This document shows, piece after piece, positions 58,729 to 64,000 of a stretch of DNA of 64,000 bases; within the stretch, counting starts at the first letter, position 1, and each line of letters begins with the position of its first letter. The stretch spans positions 248,001 to 312,000 of the forward strand of contig NZ_AYZL01000020.1 in NCBI RefSeq assembly GCF_001436605.1. Reading direction: 5' to 3'. The stretch is from Holzapfeliella floricola DSM 23037 = JCM 16512. GTDB taxonomy: Bacteria; Bacillota; Bacilli; Lactobacillales; Lactobacillaceae. The notes below the pieces were generated by a model. The model did not search any database. It was not told the origin of the DNA and saw nothing but the letters and a program-made list of their open reading frames with translations. A program made the position numbers and the translations under genes.

Positions 58729-59043
58729 TCACACTTCTTCACTATAGTATTTTTGTATTGCTTGACTAAATCCCTTATCACAGATAGCTAGTATTTTACG
58801 ATTTTTACCAATAGCTTGTTCAAAGTCATGGCTGGTAAAGTCTGTAATGATAGGAACCTTATAATAACTTGCTTTATTAGTAATATCTTTTTGATTATTT
58901 TTAGCTGTATCTGTCGCTAAAAAAACCAACTGCACCGAAGAATTTCTAATACCTTCAATTACTTGTGGTGCACCAGAGATTAAATTTTGAGATTTTTGTG
59001 CTAAACCTAGCAAATTTAACACTTTTTGACGGTTATCAATCAC
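58729..59043 (-). CDS. L7Ae-like ribosomal protein YlxQ
   Basis: A 104-residue L7Ae/L30e-family RNA-binding protein with LLGLAQKSQNLISGAPQV and NKASYYKVPIITDFT. It starts at GTG 59043, overlapping the ylxR stop (GTGA). The conserved place between ylxR and infB supports the assignment. RNA target unknown. Confidence 0.93.
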   Translation of the reverse strand: MIDNRQKVLNLLGLAQKSQNLISGAPQVIEGIRNSSVQLVFLATDTAKNNQKDITNKASYYKVPIITDFTSHDFEQAIGKNRKILAICDKGFSQAIQKYYSEEV

Positions 59044-59339
59044 TTTTTATCTCCAAATAACTCTTTTCTGGCTTTTTGATGATCAACATATTCAAACAAC
59101 TCGTCATAAAACCCATCATCTACTTTGATTCTCAAAGATTGGTTCAAAACTTGTTTATCTTTAGCTATTTGAATATTATCTGGCTTCAATGAAACATAGG
59201 CCCCACGACCAGGTTTCTTCCCGGTTGGGTCAATGCTTAAATTACCTTCTTTATCTAACACAACACGTACTAACTCTTTTTTAGGTACCATTTCATTAGT
59301 CAGTAAATCTCGACGCATTGGAACCTTACGTTTTTTCAT
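59040..59339 (-). CDS. YlxR family RNA-binding protein
   Basis: It is 99 residues from ATG 59339 (MKKRKVPMRRDL) with AGGTGA 5 nt upstream; GTG 59348 in frame is less likely. Family-like KKELVRVVLDKEGNLSID and KKPGRGAYVS form the basic RNA-binding surface. It lies between nusA and ylxQ in the conserved order. Confidence 0.94.
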   Translation of the reverse strand: MKKRKVPMRRDLLTNEMVPKKELVRVVLDKEGNLSIDPTGKKPGRGAYVSLKPDNIQIAKDKQVLNQSLRIKVDDGFYDELFEYVDHQKARKELFGDKK

Positions 59340-59359
59340 AGTTATCACCTACTCAAAGA

Positions 59360-60466
59360 TTATTCTTCAGTATTTTCTGAAGTATCGTTAGATGAATCAG
59401 AGTTTGAGTCAGCTACTTCGGGGTCTTCGACAAATTCAACCTCTGACTCAGCTTTAATATCAATTTTATATCCTGTAAGTCTAGCTGCTAAACGAACATT
59501 TTGTCCACGTTTACCAATAGCTAATGATAATTGATAATCTGGCACAATCACCAGACAACTGTTTTGAGCTTCGTCAAACTGAACAGCAATAACTTCTGCT
59601 GGATTCAAAGCATTTGCAATATAATCCGAAGGATCTTCTTCATAGTTAATGATGTCCATATTTTCGCCGCCTAGTTCGTCAACAATTGTTTGAACTCGGG
59701 CACCTTTTTGACCTACACAAGTTCCGACTGCATCGATGTTTTTGTTATCTGAACGAACAGCCATCTTAGTACGGTCACCGGCTTCTCTAGCAATTGATAC
59801 AATTTCTACTGTTCCATCATAAATTTCAGGAACTTCACGTTCGAATAAACGTTTAACTAGGTCAGCGTGTGTACGAGAAACGAAAACTTGTGGTCCTTTT
59901 GTTGTGTTATCTACTTTAGATACTAACACTTTAATGCGATCATGTGGTTTATAAGTTTCATTTGGCATTTGGTCAGCTCGTGACATTAATGCTTCAACAC
60001 GGCCAACATTCATATAAACAAACTTATTATCTTGTCTTTGTACTTCTCCTTGAACAACTTCATCTTGATACTGTGAGTATTCATCAAAGATATTTGTTCT
60101 TTCTGCTTCACGTACGCGTTGCATAATAACTTGTTTAGCAGTCTGTGCAGCAATACGCCCAAAATCCTTAGGTGTTACTTCAAATTTTAAAACATCACCT
60201 AATTCATATGCTTTATTAATTTTCAATGCATCTGGGAAGCTAATTTCCAATCTATCATCAAAAACTTCTTCAACTACTTCTTTCAAAGCATATACTTTAA
60301 TGTCGCTTTTCTTTTCATCAAAAATCACTTCAACATTTTGAGCTTTGTTGTAGTTTCGTTTATATGCCGAAACTAATGCTGCCTCTAGTGCATCGATGAT
60401 GACTTCTTTTTTGATTCCTTTTTCTTTTTCAAGTGCCTCAAAGGCGCTTAACATTTCTTTTGACAT
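59360..60466 (-). CDS. nusA: transcription termination/antitermination factor NusA
   Basis: Elongation factor that modulates pausing, termination and antitermination. The 368-residue product has an N-terminal RNAP-binding domain, S1 (DEVVQGEVQRQDNKFVYMN), and KH1/KH2 (GTCVGQKGARVQ, LAIGKRGQNVRLAARL) with a short acidic tail. It lacks the C-terminal repeats of E. coli NusA, as is usual in Firmicutes. Confidence 0.98.
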   Translation of the reverse strand: MSKEMLSAFEALEKEKGIKKEVIIDALEAALVSAYKRNYNKAQNVEVIFDEKKSDIKVYALKEVVEEVFDDRLEISFPDALKINKAYELGDVLKFEVTPKDFGRIAAQTAKQVIMQRVREAERTNIFDEYSQYQDEVVQGEVQRQDNKFVYMNVGRVEALMSRADQMPNETYKPHDRIKVLVSKVDNTTKGPQVFVSRTHADLVKRLFEREVPEIYDGTVEIVSIAREAGDRTKMAVRSDNKNIDAVGTCVGQKGARVQTIVDELGGENMDIINYEEDPSDYIANALNPAEVIAVQFDEAQNSCLVIVPDYQLSLAIGKRGQNVRLAARLTGYKIDIKAESEVEFVEDPEVADSNSDSSNDTSENTEE

Positions 60467-60481
60467 GAAATACGTCCCCTT

Positions 60482-60955
60482 CTAAAACTCAATCGCAAAT
60501 CTTGCTTTTGCCACAATATCCGTTGGAATTGAGAGTTGTTTACGTTGTGTTTTAATTTTGATTTCTAAAGTAACAAATGACTCATCTTTACTAATCAAAA
60601 AACCTTCGTATACTTTTTCGCCTTCAAAAGCACGGTATAAACTAACATTGATGTATTCACCAATCGCACTTTCCCAGTCTTTTTCTTTTTTGATAGGTCT
60701 TTCAACACCTGGTGAAGAGACTTCTAACATATAAGGCTCTGGAAAAGGATCAGGATTAAGTTCATCAAGTTTTTCACTTAATTGTTCACTTACCTGTGCG
60801 ACTTCTTCAATATCAATCCCACCAGATTTATTGACATAAATTCTTAAATAACGTGTTGATTTTTCTTTAATGTACTCAACGTCGACTAGTTCGTAACCTT
60901 TTTCGTCAACGATTGGTGTAACTAAAGATTCAACAATTTCTGTAATCTCAGCCAC
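60482..60955 (-). CDS. rimP: ribosome maturation factor RimP
   Basis: 30S assembly factor. The 157-residue product has [11 protein letters not shown] and [14 protein letters not shown]. It starts at GTG 60955 behind AGGAGG; an overlapping ATG 4 nt upstream is in another frame. First gene of the nusA operon. Confidence 0.97.
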   Translation of the reverse strand: MAEITEIVESLVTPIVDEKGYELVDVEYIKEKSTRYLRIYVNKSGGIDIEEVAQVSEQLSEKLDELNPDPFPEPYMLEVSSPGVERPIKKEKDWESAIGEYINVSLYRAFEGEKVYEGFLISKDESFVTLEIKIKTQRKQLSIPTDIVAKARFAIEF

Positions 60956-60973
60956 ATAATCCTCCTATTGCAA

Positions 60974-61001
60974 TAAAAAGAGTGAGCATTTCTGCTCACT
61001 C
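60974..61001 (-). terminator. terminator after polC
   Basis: On the minus strand GAGTGAGCA pairs with TGCTCACTC, followed by TTTTT. It separates polC from rimP. Confidence 0.9.
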
Positions 61002-61056
61002 GAACTAAGAACCATCCAATGACTAAATTTTAGCATATTTAAGCCCCTAAATCAAT

Positions 61057-64000
61057 TTAAAAAAGTGACAATTGGTTCTGTTCGGGTAGCCCTTCCAGAA
61101 CACCATTTTCTTCAAAATAGCCCATAATTGTCTTAGAAACTTTTCCTCTTGTTGCCAAATCTTCTTGTGATAAGAATTTCTTATCAGCTCGTGCTGCAAC
61201 AATTTGTTTTGCTACATTGTCCCCTAAACCAGGAACAGCGTTAAACGGTGCGAGTAAGGTATTGTCATCTAAAATAGTGAAATCTTGAGCTGCTGATTTT
61301 TCAACGTCCACCATTTTGATTTTAATACCTCGTTCTAAGCACTCATTGGCAAGTTCAAGAACAGTCATTAAACTTTTATCTTTGGCTGTCGCATCATTAC
61401 CTTTTGCACTAATTTCTTGCATAGCTTCTTTAACTGAGTTCTTACCATTTGACATGGCTACTAAATCAAAGTCACTTGCTCTCACACTAAAGTATGCGGC
61501 ATAGTAAATAGTTGGATAATGTACTTTGAAATAAGCAATTCGTAGAGCCATCATGACATAAGCTGTCGCATGAGCCTTTGGAAACATGTACTTAATCTTC
61601 AAACACGAATCGATGTACCAACTAGGGATATTAGGATTGTCACGCATTAACTCTTGCCACTCTTCAGGAATACCCTTACCTTTACGAACACGTTCCATAA
61701 TTTGGAAGGCTGTTTGAGATTCCATCCCCCAGTGGATTAAATCAAGCATAATATTATCACGACATCCGATAACTTCTTTTAAAGTAACTTGTCCACTATC
61801 AACAAGATCAGATGCATTACCAAGCCACACGTCAGTTCCGTGAGATAGACCTGAAATTTGTAATAACTCAGCAAAAGTCGTTGGCTTAGTATCTTCAAGC
61901 ATCCCCCTAACAAACTTCGTCCCAAATTCAGGTACACCTAATGTTCCTGTTTTTGAATTAATCTGTTCAGGTGTGACACCAATAGAATCGGTTCCAGAAA
62001 ACAATGCCATAACACCCGGGTCATTCGTTGGAATGGTTAATGGATCAATTCCACTTAAATCTTGTAGCATTCTAATCATTGTTGGATCATCATGACCTAA
62101 AATGTCAAGTTTTAAGATATTATCATGAATCGAGTGAAAATCAAAGTGAGTTGTTTTCCATGTTGAACTTTGGTCATCTGCTGGATATTGAATAGGTGTG
62201 AAATCATAAATATCCATATAATCAGGTACGACAATAATACCAGCGGGGTGTTGACCGGTTGTTCGTTTAACGCCTGTCGATCCTTTAGCCAAACGTTCAA
62301 CTTCAGCCGTTCTTAAATCAAGCTCTTTTTCTTCCTCATAATGTTTAACATAACCAAATGCTGTTTTATCAGCCACAGTTCCAATAGTCCCTGCTCTAAA
62401 TACACTGTCTTCACCAAATAAAACTTTGGTGTAATTATGTGCAACAGGTTGATAATCTCCGGAGAAGTTCAAATCAATATCTGGAACTTTGTCTCCTTTA
62501 AATCCTAAGAAAGTTTCAAATGGAATATCATGACCATCTTTAACTAATTCTTTGTCACAGTTTGGGCATTTTTTATTAGGCAAATCATATCCCGATCCAT
62601 ATTCACCTTTAGTATAAAATTCGGAATACTTACAACTAGCACAGCGATAATGTGGAGGTAGCGGATTTACTTCTGTGATTCCCGTCATTGTTGCTGCAAA
62701 ACTCGATCCAACAGAACCCCGTGATCCAACTAAATAACCATCTTTATTAGATTTATACACTAGTTTTTGGGAAATCAAATAGATAACACTGAATCCATTT
62801 CCAATAATACTTTTTAATTCGTGTTCAATACGGTCTTCAACAATTTGAGGTAATGGATTGCCATATAGTTCGTAAGCTTTATTATAAGATAATTCTCGAA
62901 TCTCTTCTTCAGAATGCTCCATAATTGGCGTATACAGTTTATCTTTAACAGGAACAATGTCTTCTGTTGATTCAGCAATACGATTAGGATTAGCAACAAT
63001 TACTTGATAAGCAGTTTGTTCATCTAAAAAGTTAAACTCATCAAACATTTCTTGTGTTGTTCTAAAATGTAAATCGGGAAGATTTTGATGACGTAGTGGA
63101 CTACTCTTGATAGAAGATATTAGAATTTCGCGATAAATATGATCTTCTGGATTCAAGTAATGCACATCCCCTGTTACAACAACAGGCTTATCTAATTCTT
63201 GGCCAAGTCTAATCATATTTTTTAGGATATCTTGCAAATCTGCTTGATTACGAATTAATTCACGCTCAATTAAATAGCTGTAGGCACTCGGCGGTTGAAT
63301 TTCTAGATAATCATAATATTTCGCTAATTGTTTAGCCTCTTCATATCCTTTTTGCATCATTGCAGTGAATACTTCACCATCTGCACAACCACTTCCAATT
63401 AATAATCCTTCTCGATAATCATCAAGCAGGAATTTAGGCAAACGAGGTGTTCGATAATAGTACTTAATGTTAGCCATCGAAATGAGCTTAAATAAATTTT
63501 TTAATCCAGATTGTGTTTTTGCCAAGATAGTCATATGGCTTGGACGGGCTCTTTTATAGGTTAAATGCGGATTTTTATGTTGATTATAGTTATCTAAATT
63601 AGTTTCACCAAATTGATTGTCGAAGACCGTCATCAATTTGTACAACAAGTAACCGGTTGCTTCAGCATCACTATCGGCTCTGTGATGGTGTTCAAGGGTG
63701 ATTTGATACTTTCTAGATAATGTATCCAGCGTGTGGCGGCCTTGCTCTGGATGAAGTAATCGTGATAATTCTAGCGTATCAATAACAGGAATGGACACCT
63801 TTTTAAAACCAGACCTTACAAGTGCAGCGTTTAAAAAGCCGATATCAAATGATACATTGTGCCCAGCTATTGCTTCTGACTCTGACATAAACTTAACAAA
63901 ACGAGTCAAAACGTCTTTTTCATCATCGGCTTGTTCCACCATATCATCTGTGATACTAGTTAAATTAATCGTTGTTGTAGATAATGCTTCATGAGGATTA
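61057..64000 (-). CDS. polC: DNA polymerase III PolC-type alpha subunit, C-terminal part (runs off right edge)
   Basis: Gram-positive replicative polymerase with built-in proofreading. About 980 C-terminal residues are visible of roughly 1440. The frame is open to the window edge and begins with the end of the Exo I region ([13 protein letters not shown]), so the internal ATG 63942 is not the start. The order is Exo II ([10 protein letters not shown]), Exo III ([12 protein letters not shown]), PHP-split and polymerase core with the zinc finger ([17 protein letters not shown]) and palm motif [12 protein letters not shown], then the C-terminal HhH region ([15 protein letters not shown]). It ends at a terminator. 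Confidence 0.98.
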   Translation of the reverse strand, partial: NPHEALSTTTINLTSITDDMVEQADDEKDVLTRFVKFMSESEAIAGHNVSFDIGFLNAALVRSGFKKVSIPVIDTLELSRLLHPEQGRHTLDTLSRKYQITLEHHHRADSDAEATGYLLYKLMTVFDNQFGETNLDNYNQHKNPHLTYKRARPSHMTILAKTQSGLKNLFKLISMANIKYYYRTPRLPKFLLDDYREGLLIGSGCADGEVFTAMMQKGYEEAKQLAKYYDYLEIQPPSAYSYLIERELIRNQADLQDILKNMIRLGQELDKPVVVTGDVHYLNPEDHIYREILISSIKSSPLRHQNLPDLHFRTTQEMFDEFNFLDEQTAYQVIVANPNRIAESTEDIVPVKDKLYTPIMEHSEEEIRELSYNKAYELYGNPLPQIVEDRIEHELKSIIGNGFSVIYLISQKLVYKSNKDGYLVGSRGSVGSSFAATMTGITEVNPLPPHYRCASCKYSEFYTKGEYGSGYDLPNKKCPNCDKELVKDGHDIPFETFLGFKGDKVPDIDLNFSGDYQPVAHNYTKVLFGEDSVFRAGTIGTVADKTAFGYVKHYEEEKELDLRTAEVERLAKGSTGVKRTTGQHPAGIIVVPDYMDIYDFTPIQYPADDQSSTWKTTHFDFHSIHDNILKLDILGHDDPTMIRMLQDLSGIDPLTIPTNDPGVMALFSGTDSIGVTPEQINSKTGTLGVPEFGTKFVRGMLEDTKPTTFAELLQISGLSHGTDVWLGNASDLVDSGQVTLKEVIGCRDNIMLDLIHWGMESQTAFQIMERVRKGKGIPEEWQELMRDNPNIPSWYIDSCLKIKYMFPKAHATAYVMMALRIAYFKVHYPTIYYAAYFSVRASDFDLVAMSNGKNSVKEAMQEISAKGNDATAKDKSLMTVLELANECLERGIKIKMVDVEKSAAQDFTILDDNTLLAPFNAVPGLGDNVAKQIVAARADKKFLSQEDLATRGKVSKTIMGYFEENGVLEGLPEQNQLSLF

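Noticed and set aside
1-64000. Insertion sequences, prophage genes, integrases, attachment sites
   Set aside because: No transposase, integrase or long flanking repeats were seen; even the accessory-looking 12.4-16.9 kb stretch has no mobile-element hallmark.

Overview
The window reads as a low-GC Gram-positive chromosome of the order Lactobacillales, most likely Enterococcaceae (Vagococcus or Enterococcus-like). This rests on RexA/RexB in place of a canonical AddAB, a complete mevalonate route to isoprenoids, a glycyl T-box upstream of split glyQ/glyS, an HrcA/CIRCE heat-shock operon, class A sortase, PolC, and AT-rich genes with strong AGGAGG-type ribosome binding sites and frequent TTG/GTG starts. 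The genus is an inference from gene content and order; no ribosomal RNA is present to confirm it.

Layout. 1-8.0 kb (minus): the N-terminal part of dinG, then rexA and rexB (DNA repair). 8.0-12.4 kb (plus): mvk-mvaD-pmk-fni plus a small membrane protein. 12.4-13.7 kb (plus): a MarR regulator with a palindromic operator-promoter, and an alaX gene broken by a frameshift. 13.7-16.7 kb (minus): the one accessory-looking stretch, with an ABC half-transporter, a 59-residue two-helix membrane protein, a secreted glycine-zipper protein, and a small gene cut by a nonsense codon. 16.8-18.4 kb (plus): signal peptidase I and a Cof-type HAD phosphatase. 18.4-43 kb is mostly minus-strand housekeeping: pepT, nif3-like, trmK, rpoD, dnaG, glyS, glyQ with T-box, recO, era, cdd, dgkA, ybeY, phoH, rpsU, nfo, yitT, msrA, msrB, aspS, hisS, dtd, relA, rsmE, prmA. 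A short plus-strand pair (ybaK/EbsC type and DUF960) and a minus-strand tRNA-Ser(CGA) follow. 43.6-64 kb (minus): apt, recJ, srtA, lepA, dnaJ, dnaK, grpE, hrcA with CIRCE, ribF, truB, rbfA, infB, ylxQ, ylxR, nusA, rimP and the C-terminal two thirds of polC, which runs off the right edge.

How it works together. Most of the window is conserved information-processing machinery: replication (PolC, DnaG), transcription (SigA, NusA), translation and ribosome assembly (IF2, RbfA, RimP, LepA, Era, YbeY, S21, aminoacyl-tRNA synthetases), stringent response (RelA), protein folding (HrcA-GrpE-DnaK-DnaJ) and repair (RexAB, DinG, RecO, RecJ, Nfo, MsrA/B). The unusual material lies at 12.4-16.9 kb. There the strongest ribosome binding site of two adjacent minus-strand genes sits in front of an ATA or ATT codon rather than a standard start. 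Two further genes nearby carry a frameshift or nonsense lesion, and the secreted glycine-zipper protein plus small membrane protein pair with the nearby ABC transporter resembles an uncharacterised bacteriocin-type or envelope-active locus. That functional reading is a hypothesis from architecture only.
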